A stretch of 64,000 nucleotides of DNA, taken from the NCBI GenBank assembly GCA_014706295.1, contig JACSVZ010000008.1:21121659-21185658 (forward strand), read 5' to 3'. Position numbers and translations under genes: made by a program. The notes below the pieces were generated by a model. It did not search any database, had not been told where the DNA came from, and saw only the letters and a program-made list of their open reading frames with translations. Every line of letters begins with the position of its first letter. Within the stretch, counting starts at the first letter, position 1. The stretch is from Lycocorax pyrrhopterus obiensis (lineage: Eukaryota > Chordata > Aves > Passeriformes > Paradisaeidae). Shown here piece by piece: positions 41,001 to 53,694 of the stretch.

Positions 41001-42311
41001 TATGCATAGAAATTCGGAACCAGGAAATCCTCTACTATTTCTCCCTTATGCTTTGATTGTTCTCCTTAGTATAAAGCAGATGTATTTCCGATGGTGTAGA
41101 TCAGTATTACCACAAGAAGTTATAAGAGCTTCCTCAGGAATACTGTCTCTCTCATTGTTGGATTTCATTGTTAGGTGTGCACAACCTTCAAGTGTTTGAG
41201 GAAGGGTACCATTTGTTCTTGCTCTTATCTGGTTAAGACTGTGTACTTAATGGTATTACTTCCATTCCCTGTTTCTTCTGCTTGTATTTTTCCTCATTTT
41301 TTTACTTTGTTTTGTAGGAATTAAATAAAAAAACCCCGTAGGAGAGACCGTGGAACTGGTAGAGTTGGCAAACACTCTTAACACTGCTTAAGAAGAGATA
41401 ACATTATAGAACTGAAGGATGTTGAATCAGTGAACAAAACCCCCATAAATTAGGAAGAAAATTGGGTTCAACTACACAGCATTTATCAAATAAAAATGGA
41501 GGAGAATTCAGAGGAATACAAACAGTAAATTGACTCATTTGAGTTATTTTTAACTCTGAATTTTTCCTGGTACTCAATTCTCCTGCTTCTGCTTTCCTTG
41601 TGCTCATAAATTTGTTGATCACCAGTATGTAACACTGCCCATTTTGGCCACTGCCTGAACTTGTCTCTCAAATGAATCAATAACTCATGTCCTTCTCTTG
41701 TTTCAGTTATGTTCACATCCGAAGCTGGTTACTCTCATCTTCTCAGTCTTTCTCTCCTGATAGAAGGAAGCTGTTCGATTTTGTCTGTGTGTAAATCTAT
41801 GATGTTCCAGCCTCTGTCTAAACACTGTTTGTTTTCTGCTTAGAGTCATTTGTCTACAATCTTGTCATAATGCCATAGAAGCCAGGAGGACTCATTCAGT
41901 AATTTAGTGCAGTATAGCACAAAACCATTTCATTTTATCCACTTATTCTTATTTTAAACCTCATAATTTGAACATAATCGATTTCTGTATTTTGAAAACT
42001 AAATTGTTCCATGCCTGTTGTTGAAAAAACCACTAATTGCAGGAATAATATTGGATCTGAATTACACGTGTCATCAAGAATGAGGCTGCCATTTGAACAT
42101 TTGTCTGTTAACTCTGGTAATTCAAAATGCGTTTGATTTCCTAGACGATGACAAAGGACGTAGACAATATATAGTAATGGGAAAAATTTATCACTAAAAT
42201 TAAGTTGTAAAACACTGGGCTGATTTTTAGATAGCACTGTCAGTCTTTGGGAAGTTATGATTACAGCATGATTAGTCATTCACATTTTTTAATAGAGCTC
42301 CTTTGTCTAAT
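41001..42311. other. Intergenic, no gene seen
   Basis: The stretch lies between two CR1 copies. The first hundred or so bases may be further decayed LINE. No exon or RNA gene is recognised; open frames at 41404-41716 and 41935-42279 on the minus strand have no known motif. Confidence 0.55.
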
Positions 42312-42763
42312 CATAGTTCATCAAGGACAACAAAGGTGGTGAATGGTCTGGAGCAGATGAAGGAGTTGGGGGTGTTTAATCTGGCAAAAAGGAGGCTCAG
42401 GGGAGATCTTATTGCCCTCTACAACTACCTGAAAGGAGGTTGTAGGAGATGAGAATCAGTCTCTTATCCCAGTTAACCAGAGATAGAGAAGAGGAAACAG
42501 CTGCAAGTTGTGCCAGGGGAGATTTAGATTGATTGGATGTTAGAAAAGATTTCTTCACCAAAAGGATTGTCAAACATTTGAACAGTATGCCCAGGGAAGT
42601 GGTTGAGTGACCATCCCTGGAGAAGATTATATTTAGAATACATGTAGATGTGGCACTTAGAGAAATGGTTTCGTGTTGGATGTTGGACTTGGCAGAGCTG
42701 GGTTAGCAGCTGGATTCATGATTAGAAGCCTTTTCCAACCTAAATGATTTTGTGCTTCTGTGA
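42312..42763 (+). mobile_element. CR1 LINE, 3' end
   Basis: A sense CR1 copy of about 450 bp. Landmarks in order are TCATCAAGGACAACAAAG near 42318, GGTCTGGAGCAGATGAAG near 42345, GGAGGCTCAGGGGAGA near 42391, TACAACTACCTGAAAGGAGG near 42419, GCCCAGGGAAGTGGTTGAGT near 42590, ACCATCCCTGGAGAAG near 42610 and CTTTTCCAACCTAAATGATT near 42730. It carries more substitutions and indels than the copy at 403-742, and its octamer tail is decayed (near 42747-42763). It is older than that copy and noncoding. Confidence 0.92.
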
Positions 42764-45700
42764 GTCTTTATATTTGGAGCTAGCTGCCGTGATTTTGGAC
42801 TCTTATGACCATCTTGCTCAGTACTAGTGGCATGAAGAAGCAAACACTTCTCTTTTTGACACAGAAAGGTCATTATATCTTTTCCATTAAACTATAATGG
42901 AATGCTGATCTCCTGCCTTCTGCCAATGAGAATTACCAGATTTAGAAAGTGTCAAACCTCTTTTTTTCATTGTGCGAAAGAGTGAATTAGAAAGGAAGTG
43001 ACCAGTTTATTTCTTCCACAATTATAAATCTTAAGTCTGTAAGGGTATGTTGTCCAGTTAAGAGTTCTTATACCATGACTTTTTTTTTTGTTAGTTCTAA
43101 TAAAGGGCTGTGTGGATTAATTTTAAGAGTGGTGAGGCTAAAGCTTAGCACAAAGCCTGAGAAATAAGAGCAAAGGTCTGAGTGGTATTTTAACACTACA
43201 CAGATCTTGCCTAGTTAAAAATATTGCTAGCAGAATCATTTAAGGACATAAAGAATCCACTGATCACAGTTTGACAGACTCTGATCAAACAAGTTGAAAG
43301 CTGTTGTCTCTCGATCCAGAACGGAGAAATCATCACTCAGTAATAACTCTTTGCTTGTGGCAAACATGGCAAGTCGTTTGAGTTTGCTAAGAAATTGTTT
43401 TTAAATTCTTCAACCATTGCAAACCAGAGCAAATAGTCTTCAAGACCCACCCTATCCTTGAAGAGTGTATTTAACTTTTATTACATGTCTGTGTAGCCAC
43501 TTAGAAAACACTGTTAGAGTGCTTTCGGTATAAAGGTGAAAGAGAACGTTTCTCTGTTTCATATGTTTGCTAATCCTTATGCAAGGATAGATGCAAACCA
43601 ACTTGTAGACTACTAGTATGCATTTCAACATTTTCTTAGAATTTTATACATATTTTTTATTCATTCCAGTCTTTCAGTTTTGTGTATTTACTTCCTATAT
43701 TTCTTCTTTTCATGGTCACTTATCCTTGCTTGAAAGCAAAGTTCTCTTTTGTGTAAGTAGTTAGTCTCTTATGTCTGTACGGGAATGACTGTCAGGCTGT
43801 TAGGCTGGGATTTTTTTAATCATTCTTTATTTTTTTCCACCCACTACTTTTAAAAACTCTTTGAATGGTGACTAAGAAAATGGAACAACTTGTCAATACC
43901 TTTAAATTAGACATGCAGGACTCTGCCTCTCTATTGAAAAACCCAAAACCAAACAAAACCCAAAGTGATGGGGGTGTGTGTATACAAATTGAAAATGGCT
44001 AAAAAGCAGTCCTAGGTTCAAATTCACAAGATTATTTCAATAGGAAAAAATTCGGTCTCTTTTTCCCTGAATTTTTTAGTGTCTTGGAAATAATTACACA
44101 GCTTTAGACTTCCTGTGTTGAATTGAGACTGAAGTGAAAAGCCATGTATTCTTTTTCCATCTTCTGAAAAATGATAATTTTACCATTGTTAGAATCAATC
44201 TTCTTTCAAAAATATAATGACATGTTTTCGTCTTATCTATCCTTAAAACATTAAATCTTTTATATGAATTGGTTGACAATTTTTGAAGGATAACCTTTTC
44301 AACATCATAAAATAAATGGAAGTGGTGAAGGATTTAGATTCAAAATGCTTTACCAGTGCACTAATAATTTGATGAGCACTGCTATCATTTTTCTAAAATG
44401 GCATTAGATTAAATCTTATTCATCCAGCAAATTCTTTTGAAGAGCTTCACCTTTAGAAGCTGATGACACAAACCAGCTTGAAAATGTGATTGTGGTATTT
44501 GAAATGCTCTGTCACTAGAGTCAATTTATGTATGATTTATGAAGAATATTTTGTATGTTTCTTTACAAGTTTTGCTACCTTAGTGTTAATATTTTAAAGC
44601 TGAACTTACAAGGACATACATAGCTACCGCTCCATAGTAAGATCTTGTTTCTGGTAACTTAGCACATTTTTCTCCAGGCATTCATGTCAGCAGCACACAA
44701 CCATGATGTGAAAGGAAATTGCCTCCAACGCCTCTAAAATTGCTTGCTTGGCTTGAATTAATCTTAATCGAATTTCTGTCTGAGATGTTTAAAAGCTTAC
44801 AGAATCTCATCCTTTGAGCACAGCTTTGCTAATTTGATTTTACATTCCAAAGTGACGAGAAATTTTGAGACCTGCAGGGCTGCTGTTGCTGATAATGTTT
44901 CTATGTGGGTGGCGTGAACCACACTGTTCATTAATGTGACATACCTTTATAATTCATGTCCTCAAATAATAGTGGTGAAAACAATGAACTTGCACCCATA
45001 TTTAACTGTCTTGTCCCCCTGTCTAAAGTACCAAATGTTGAGAAAGAAAAATACGGTGTATTAAATTTCAGATGCTTATATTGGGAAGAAAGCCAAACTA
45101 TTAACCTTAAAAATGCAATTATTTTTAAAATCCAAAACCTAGAATATTACCACAGTAGAGAAAAAACAGAAGGAGCAAAGACTTAGCCAAAATTTCCTAA
45201 AGATCACTTGCTGACATCATTAGACTAAGACTACAGTCGAGTAATTCTAGAGTTTCTAGTCCTGCTGGCCACAACATGACAGCTACCTTTGAACTTATTT
45301 GTAAATCAGAGGGATGAGTCAGATGATCACATTGTCTGAAGTAAAATGGTAATTTCAATTTTACAGATCATTCTGAATGCCAGAATGTGGTGGACGGCTC
45401 TGAAGCCAGACTACAAAATAAATCTTAGAATCCGTGCTTCAGTGCAGGTTGCCTTTTGCTCAGCGTGGTGGGGGTTCCAGGCTGGTGTAGTCTCTTCTCT
45501 GAAGGAAATCAAGTACCATTGTAGAACTTTTGTCTTTCAATGCCTGTAGTAGCACTTTGGTCTAAGTGACTGACTGTGCTCAGGAACAGGAGCTGAAAGA
45601 CCCCTCTTTGCAAAATTCTGAGCTGTGAACCAGCTGAAGCCATGTGGTTTTTTTCTGCTTGTCCTCCTCAAACAGCAGCCACCGCTGCCTCCATCAAGGC

Positions 45701-47629
45701 AATAACAGCAGGCCAGGAAGCATCATCTGGAGGATGCCTGGGGGACTGGCAGGACACTTCCACTTCAGCTGCAAGGAGATAAGCCATCCATGTTCATTCA
45801 GTAGTTATGATTCATTGCACTATCATGTGCATGATCTCAGCCTTCTACTTCAGCTATTCATTCTGTAGCTCCTGTAGTATGGACTGGGGAGTGAAAAGAG
45901 TGAGTTTTGCTACCTCTTTCTCCTCTGTGCAGATAATTAAGACGTGATGAGATGTGAGAAATGCTTCCAAGTTATTTTGAAGTACATAAATAAACATTTG
46001 CAACATTAAAAATTTAAATCGTATTGGCTACAGTTGTAAATAGGGGAAAAATGCTTCTTTAAACCTATTACTAACTCTTTAAAGTTGAAATAGCTATAAG
46101 CAGAAACAAAATGTAATATATTAGAAGTCCATTTGGATTGCATGCTGCTGAAAAGCTCAGCCCAGTTATTGGAATTCTACTGCTTTGTATACAAATTTAT
46201 ATATTAAGAGGCATGTATAAATAGAAATTTGCATCTATAGTACTCAAGAACATGAGAAAAAACAGCCTGAGTAGTTATGAACTATTATTAAGTCAGATTT
46301 TTCTTTAATTTGGCAGAATTGTAGAAAAGTGTTTATGTGACTTGTCCGTGCCTTGCTAAACGTTTTCACAAAGATTCGCAGGAATGCTGTGCAGGGTTGA
46401 TAACTCATTTTCCAAACAAGTGCTGTGTTAACCCAGCAGCACTAGCTCACTTGTCTTTGAGAATTGCCTTTATTTTTTGCTATGATGCAGTGGCTGGGTG
46501 GGCCATGACAAATAGGCTTGCTTCCCGCTGGTGTGAATGAAGACTTTGAAGCTCCTTGTGGCCCTTTAAAGCTGACAGACCTAATTTTTATTATTTTTTT
46601 AAAGAAGACTGGATTTTGTAATATTTCGTATTTAGCTCTGAGTGCTCTGTTTAGCTGTGTCTCAGCCTTTTCACAAATCTGGACTTTCTTCCAATTCTCC
46701 AAAGTTTCAAAGAGCTGCTGCCAGTTTGTTTAATACGGTGGCTTCATCCATGTGATGTGTCTCCACCAGTGCTCTTTCTTTTTCTTGTTTTTCCTTTTTC
46801 CATCTTCTGTTGATATCTACTGTATCTTACTTTCCGAAGTTAACTGAAACTGCTACCTGTTCACCTGATGACTAATACGTCTAATGGTCTAAGAGTACTG
46901 CCAAGAGCTGAGCAGTGAATTTCTACTGACCACTGACCTGCTGCATTTGGCCTACAAGCTTATGGTACTAAGTATTGTCTTGCATCTACCATAGAATTTT
47001 ATGCAGGCCAGCTGTCCCCCACATTTTCTGCATTTCTCAGGGCTATAATCAGCTTATTTATTTTCCCAGTCTGTGTGCTAGTGGTAAAAGGAGCAGGCTC
47101 ATAATCTCTTTACGGTTCTTCTTTTCTCCTCTTACGTAGTACTGGTACTTTCATTACCTGTATCAAAAATAGTAGGGAAGAAAACATAAAAAGCATCTGA
47201 TCAGTGCTGGCTGGAATTTTTCAGATATTATAAATGGTGCTACCACCACTGATCTAAAGCCTGCACTGATACAAATATCAAGTGGAAGCAGTCCACATCT
47301 TCTTTCAGAAACCGCACAACTGGGAAGATTCCACAAGTCATACTGTCTCTCTTGGGAGACAGTACAACTACAGTGTGCTCCCTGTATTAGTCATGAGTTT
47401 GTCTATAAAATGCAGTCCATTATCTAAATAGAGAGACATCATTTGTTCCACAAATTACACAGTTCAGAGTAAGGTATTTGTTGTAAGAGTGCATGAAGTT
47501 GCAGAAATACTCAAAATATATTTTTCAGCTCTCACCCCTTCAGTCCCTAGAGGGTATTTTCACACTTGATGATAGTAGTAGTGAGGTCTAAGTCTGCTGT
47601 AACTTAGAATTATGCAAAACCTTAGGTTG
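42764..47629. other. Intergenic, no gene seen
   Basis: AT-rich noncoding sequence. The patch at 45350-45870 is less AT-rich and has several short + strand open frames, none with a recognisable motif. No splice-bounded exon stands out. Confidence 0.6.
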
Positions 47630-47990
47630 TGACACATACTGAAGGTCACCTAGACCCATCCCAGAACAAAACAGGGCTAAATCACAAGTCAGGTTACTTT
47701 GCAAAGCCACTTATCTGGTTGAGTTTCGAATATCTCCGGGAACTGGGAATTCTACAACTTTTCATAGAAACTTTACCGTGCTTTAAGATAGATAGATAGA
47801 TGGATAATTGCCTCCTACCCCTTCACTGTGCATCTCTGAGGGGAGCTGGTTTTGCTCTTACTTGCGCCTCTCCTTATCGTATTGGAAGGCAACAACTGTA
47901 TTCTCCTTTAGCCTTTTCTTCTTCAGACTGTAAAACCTCAGTTCTTCAAATCTCTCCTCACTAGCCCTTTTGGATGCCTTCTGTCCATTC
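47630..47990 (-). mobile_element. CR1 LINE, antisense
   Basis: The + strand shows the complement of a CR1 3' region. A GGTCACCTAGACCCATCCC start near 47644 corresponds to the family's '...gtc-tctagtccaacccc' end. It is followed by GAATATCTCCGGGAACTGGG near 47727 and TCCTTTAGCCTTTTCTTCTT near 47906, then TCAAATCTCTCCTCACTAGC near 47948, all in the order expected. It is strongly diverged. A GATA microsatellite at 47787-47806 has grown inside it, replacing part of the element. Boundaries are approximate. Confidence 0.8.
47787..47806. repeat. (GATA)n microsatellite
   Basis: Several GATA units, the last interrupted as GATGGATA, sit inside the antisense CR1. It is a candidate polymorphic marker. 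Confidence 0.85.
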
Positions 47991-49186
47991 ACTCATATCA
48001 AGTGTAGTCAGAAAAATGAAACAGAATCAGTCTGTATTTGCTTGATCTAGGATGATAGTTATGCAACTCTGTTGTATTGGAGTTTTTTCTGGTTCTATGT
48101 GAGGTAGAAAGCTCTAAAGTGACTCATGACCTACCTGGGGATAAAATCTAGTCTTCCGGCTACTGACTGAAGTTTTCTGACAGCTGAGCTATGAGTCTAG
48201 GTTTTAACGTCAAGTTCTAATGCCAAGTTACCCATTTGGTGGATTTTTTTTTTTCCTTTTAAATTTTGCAGCAGGGATTTATCATTGAGCAACTAGGATG
48301 TCACTCTTACCTTTGGATGTCTGGGATGGTGGGTCTCAGAACTGCAAAGTGATGAACCTCTCGTCTTCTACCCTGCTAGCTATGGGGTAGCGAAAGCACT
48401 TTGTGTTTCTGCTTTTAGGAAAGAAAGGGACATAATTTGTTGAAGACAGTAACTGTGGGACTTTCTCTTAGCTGCTCCTCAAACTGTAAGCAAGTTCTTT
48501 TACTGTTGTTGGCTCAGTCTTATTTTTCAGGGTACTCCAGTTCTGTTCTAAGGAAGATTCTGCATGATTCCCTGTCTGTAATCCAAATTTGATCGTGATA
48601 GCTGTGCATCATTGATCTTCATAGGATCTAAAACTTATGTAGGATCTAGGTACCATTGTATTAGACGTGGTATGTTCCTCTGAGGTTTCCTTCTCACTGT
48701 TTGTCTGAATATTTTTCCACATTTTCATACATTTTGATTGGTATTAATTGTTTGACTGATGGGATGCCTCACCTGTATCAGATCTTAATTTCATATAAGT
48801 GATGCATGTGAAGTCTTTTCTTCTTTGTATTTACTTTAGTGTCTTGTGGTAGTTTCACTATGCAAAGGTTTGTGCCTCAAAGGATTCACTATTTACAGGT
48901 TTATTCTTACATGCAAGCTTCCACTTTTACCCTTGCACTCAACTAAAGTACTTGGCCAATTTAATTGCAGTTTTGAAATGTTGTGTTTGTACTTGTTAAA
49001 ATGTGAATTTTTTTTCCCACCCTCTCACTATCCAGTAACAGCTAAACGTATATAGTACAGACAGTGTAGAAGGAGAACAATATACTAAAAGTGAATATTT
49101 CTACAATTTAGAAGGCTGTTAAAACACGAGTTTAGAGGGAAAAGATGGTTTGCTGCCTTATTCCTTCCTATATGCCTGTATAAGTG

Positions 49187-49236
49187 TGTACACACAGACA
49201 CACAGTGTCTTATTCTTGTACACACAATGTGTCTTC
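49187..49236. repeat. AC/GT-rich imperfect repeat
   Basis: TGTACACACA occurs twice, each followed shortly by GTGTCTT, within an alternating AC/GT stretch. Alternating purine-pyrimidine sequence like this is a weak Z-DNA candidate. Confidence 0.6.
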
Positions 49237-52200
49237 TCCAAGTCTGTCCTAGAGTTAGGGGTGATTAATTGACACAGGCATCATCACAGACATCATATGC
49301 CAGCGTTACTCAGAAAATTTATTAAGTGTTAAAAGCTCTTTTTTACTTTGAAGTCTACAGCAATTTGACAATAATTTTTCATTATTAGACATACTTCATG
49401 TTGTCGCTTTTAGTTAAAGTACCTACTTACCTGTTTAAAACACTTTTCAGTCTTTACATAGGAGTTTTTTTCATGTACCCAGCCAAGTGCCCTATATTCA
49501 CTGCTATTTTGTAAGAATGATGGGTACTTTAAATCAGATTCTACTTTATGTTAACTCGGATGACCTTGCCCTGTCTCCCTCACTTACCCTCAGATTCTTG
49601 CATATACACTGTAGCTTGCTCACCAGAAAGTTTTTTGTTGGACCATTGTTTTAATTCTTATTCATGGTATTTCTCACAGTCTGTTTTCTTGAAATTCAAA
49701 AGACCATGATCATGAAAAGTCATAGATTGTGAATATTGAGGGGAAAAATTATATTCCATTGAAATTCATACTTCTATGTTGTCAATCTTAATAGAGCCCA
49801 GCTTAATAATGTCCAAAATTTATGTTAATCACTCGCCAGAAGAATGCATTAAGATAGTCTGTTTAATGTAGATTTTGATTCTTCTGGAGTAAGACAAATT
49901 GTGTTTGTGATATACATAAGAAAAAATTTTAGCTGGCATTCCAATTCACTTGCTGTAAGCAGAAACAAAAGTGGTCTAAGAACACTTGGTAAAAATAGCT
50001 TAGGGAGAATTAACTAGAAATATGAGGGGGAAACCTACTATGCATACTGAAAGATCGGAATAAATATTTAACCTTAAAAATATGTTGTTTCTGACAGCAC
50101 CAAAAATCCTTTGTGAATGACAGTGATTATTGATGATGGATTTTGGGGGATGCTCGGATTGCCTTACTGTATCTTTTTACAAGTCACATACTTAATGCTT
50201 CTTTACCAGAGGCAAAGATAGGCATCCCAAGAGTAACTCATCCCACCTACTTTTCAGGTGAAATGCATCTAGAGGTGCCTGTCTTACTCTGAGTAAAAAG
50301 GGAGTCCAGTGGTTAGCTTCAGCTGGATGCCTTCCTTCTGTACAGCTCCCTGTAAACACGTCGCTGTCCCACAGCTAGGGAGATCTGCACACCTGTCTGT
50401 GTGGAACCTTAAAGCTGAGAAAATGCGATTGACAATCTAATGTTAATGTCAACTGCTAGTGGAATTTGGATGAAATCTTTTACATTTGAGGGATCTTTTT
50501 CCTTTAAGTCCTGATTGCAAATTTGCTCTTTTCAGGTTATGACCAAAAGTACTGTTGCCATAGCAGCAAGTTTCTGCTTTTGAAGAAAACAAAGGGCAGT
50601 GTAACATATACAAAATAAGCATAAATATTTTGGTGGAAAAACGGTAAAAAAAAGTAAAGGCCTTATAGAAAATACATTTATAGATTTACATTGTGTCATT
50701 TACTTTCTGCCAAATGCAATTATAATAGTATCGAGAAAGTGTTTTGTACCAGGGTGGAGCAAGGACCACACAGAAAAGCCTTGATTTCTTGTACAGGAGA
50801 TAGTGTACAAGACACAGCCCATTTATAATTCCTGAAAAGAAGGTTTAGCAGAGGTCAGAAGTGGAATGAATGTTAAAATTCAACTACTTGCTAGGCTATG
50901 CCATGGCTAACTGGTGTTAGTATGGCTGTTCACCTCTACTGTGCTCTCATTTTAGTACGATCTGTCTCTTGCACTAGATGACAGAAACAGATCCTTAAGT
51001 GGCTGAGCATTTGACAAGTATTATGGGAAGGATATGGCGAAATGGAAGATCTGTTCTTGATCTAGAAGAAGAAATCTATTTTGAAAAACCTGAGTTTTAT
51101 GCGAAAAGTGAGTTTTTGAAAAAGGATAATTCCAGTAAGGTGAAAGGTTGGAAATGGAGGGTGGAACGTGTTCTGGAAAGAAGGAGCCAGGTTGCCATAG
51201 TAAACCCTTGGAAGCTGATAACACTTGGGTTTCAAGTTACAGTTAGATAGTCAGTACATCTATTACTGCATACCAGTGTAAGACTGCTATGACCTATTTT
51301 GTGCTTATTTGCTAATTTCCATGTGTTGCTTTGACCCTCAGTCTTGTAAAATTTCACTAACCAAGAACAACCCTAAAATAAATCCTTAGAATAACTTACA
51401 TCCTGTCCTCAAAATTCATAAGCCGCTCAAAACATTTTGTTCTTTGGACTGGTTACTCTTACCTGTTAGCTCACATGGGGATGTTGATTTGAAGCATTTA
51501 CCTCGGACCTGATTTCCTCAGTCATACTTTATTATCTTCTCAGAATGTGCTTACTTTGTTACTCCATAGTTGGTTTTTTTCTCACTCAAAGTGAAACTTA
51601 AAAACCAGAAAGGAAAAAGTAGATCAGAAGAAACCTATCATTAGCAAGGGGAACTGTACTAGCAAGTGCTTGTGTGTTACTTCGCTTATTTCAACTCTCA
51701 AACTGTAACTTGGCCTATGCCCAGCTCCTACAAAAGATTCAGGCACCCACATCTTAATTAGTCTCTTAAAGTTAATGAGAACAGAGCATATACCCAAATC
51801 AATCTTGATTTTGTCCCCATGCCTTGTCTTGGCAGCGTTCATGAATGGTGAAGGGCAGGTATAATAGGTTGCCTGTCAATTGTGCAGAATATTGCTGTGA
51901 GGTTCTTGATACCTTCACAATTGCGAGCCTCTGGCAGAGACTAAAGACAACTGAACTTTTACTGGATCAGTGCCACTTTCTCTTCTAAGGTTGTCTTCCA
52001 CAGGCTGCTTGATAATGTATGTTCAAGTCCAGCTCTTTAAAATTCTTCTTTTCTTAATTTCATGGCCTGCATCTTACCATAGTAAAGCTTTGACAATCAT
52101 TGTTCAGTTATTAAAAGACATTTCCCGGTTTGTTTTCATAGGTCAAAAGCATTTCTTTGGGTTAAAAGTAATGAATAAGGAGACTTGTGCGTATAAGCAT

Positions 52201-52644
52201 TCTTCAATGAGTAGCATGATGATTTCATGCATGTTTAAGTTGTCTGCAAGACATAGAATGCCACCTCAAGATACCTGGCTGGATTTTATTTGTTTATGTA
52301 TATGGATCTTCTTCTAGAAAAATGTTCATTATAGCAAACTGCAAGCTCTATTTAGACATCTTGATCTTCATTTTTGACAATCTTTATTTTCTCAGAAATA
52401 AACAGATTTCTGAAACTTGTATGAATTTAACCACTTCTCCCCAAATTTCCATATATTCCTGAGATGACTTTGCACAAGCTAGTGCTTCAGAAGTTCTGGC
52501 AGGGTTTTGCAAATAATAAAGCTAACAACTGGTAAGGGTTTTTTGACTGGAATTGAACACACTTTGTAAAACAAACGGTGTCTATATTATTGCTTTTGAA
52601 TAAACATCTTATTTCAGTCACAATGAGTTCAAGGGTTGAATGTC

Positions 52645-52733
52645 TTGTTTATTTGGGTTTGTTTATTTATTTTTGTTTGGCTTGAGTGGTTTTGTTTGGT
52701 TTGTCATTGTTATTTGCTTTTTTGGATGTTGGC
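52645..52733. repeat. T/G-rich low-complexity tract
   Basis: Runs of TTTG and TTTA units, heavily biased to T and G on the + strand. Confidence 0.65.
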
Positions 52734-53670
52734 GGCTTTTATGGTGAGGTGCTGGATTTTGGAGGGGGAGGTTTTCTCTGGTAAGAATGATAGGAGCATT
52801 AAGGCTGCCTAAACAAAAACTTATCACAAGTTTTTATCAGTACCTTATCAGGTATTCTCCCACCATTTTTGATAAATCTACTTCTCAGTCATGTTTATTT
52901 TTAGTTGTAAAGAAACATATATTTTCCCATTTCCCAGCCCAAAGTTGTGAGTCAGTTGTGTGCAGGAACTGGGAGAAGGTGTGGATGAATGCCACAGTTA
53001 GAGAGCGTTTCACAGTCTGCTGCTGCTCCTCTACCACCTTATGATGCTTTCTTTCATAAAATGCCAATAATTCTATGATTTTTTCAGACACAACAAACTT
53101 TCTATCTTGTGAAATTTATTCTGCTACTCAGCAGGAATCTTTGCAAGTTCTCTCCAGCTGAAGCACAGATTTTGGTACATTTGTGCAGTTCTATAAATTG
53201 CCTTCTCACCATCTTGTAGTTTAATGTAATTTATTTTTCCTATACTACCGAATTAGCGTTCATTTAGAAAAAACAATAAATTCTGTAATTAAATGTGTGT
53301 AAATATAACAAAATAAAAAAATCTTTGTGTTAGGAGGTTGTTTTTTCCTGAAACCTGTATGAAAAGTAGACAAATGGAAACACCAGCCCTTCCTGCAGTA
53401 ATTTGCAGAGAACTGTGTGGGTAGCTGTTCTACTTATGTTTTGAAACCTATCATTTTCTCTAACAGTGCCAATCAGAAATCAAAATGACTAAATGACACT
53501 TAAATTCAGTTCAACAAAGCACAAATATGAGGGCTAAATAGCAGATAAGTGGTCAATAACCTAAAATGAAAGTGGATAATGCACCATGTACCTTTCAGAA
53601 GGATCTGTAGTAATTTTTTTGAACAGCTATTAACTTTTTTCTTGTAAACTGCAAGAAATAAGATCACCAG

Positions 53671-53694
53671 CAAACAAACAAACAAAACAAAAAA
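53671..53694. repeat. (CAAA)n microsatellite
   Basis: CAAA units followed by an A-rich end. Confidence 0.8.

Noticed and set aside
40834..41199. 121-codon + strand open frame as a possible gene
   Set aside because: It overlaps an ancient LINE fragment in a broken frame, so it is a remnant plus flank.
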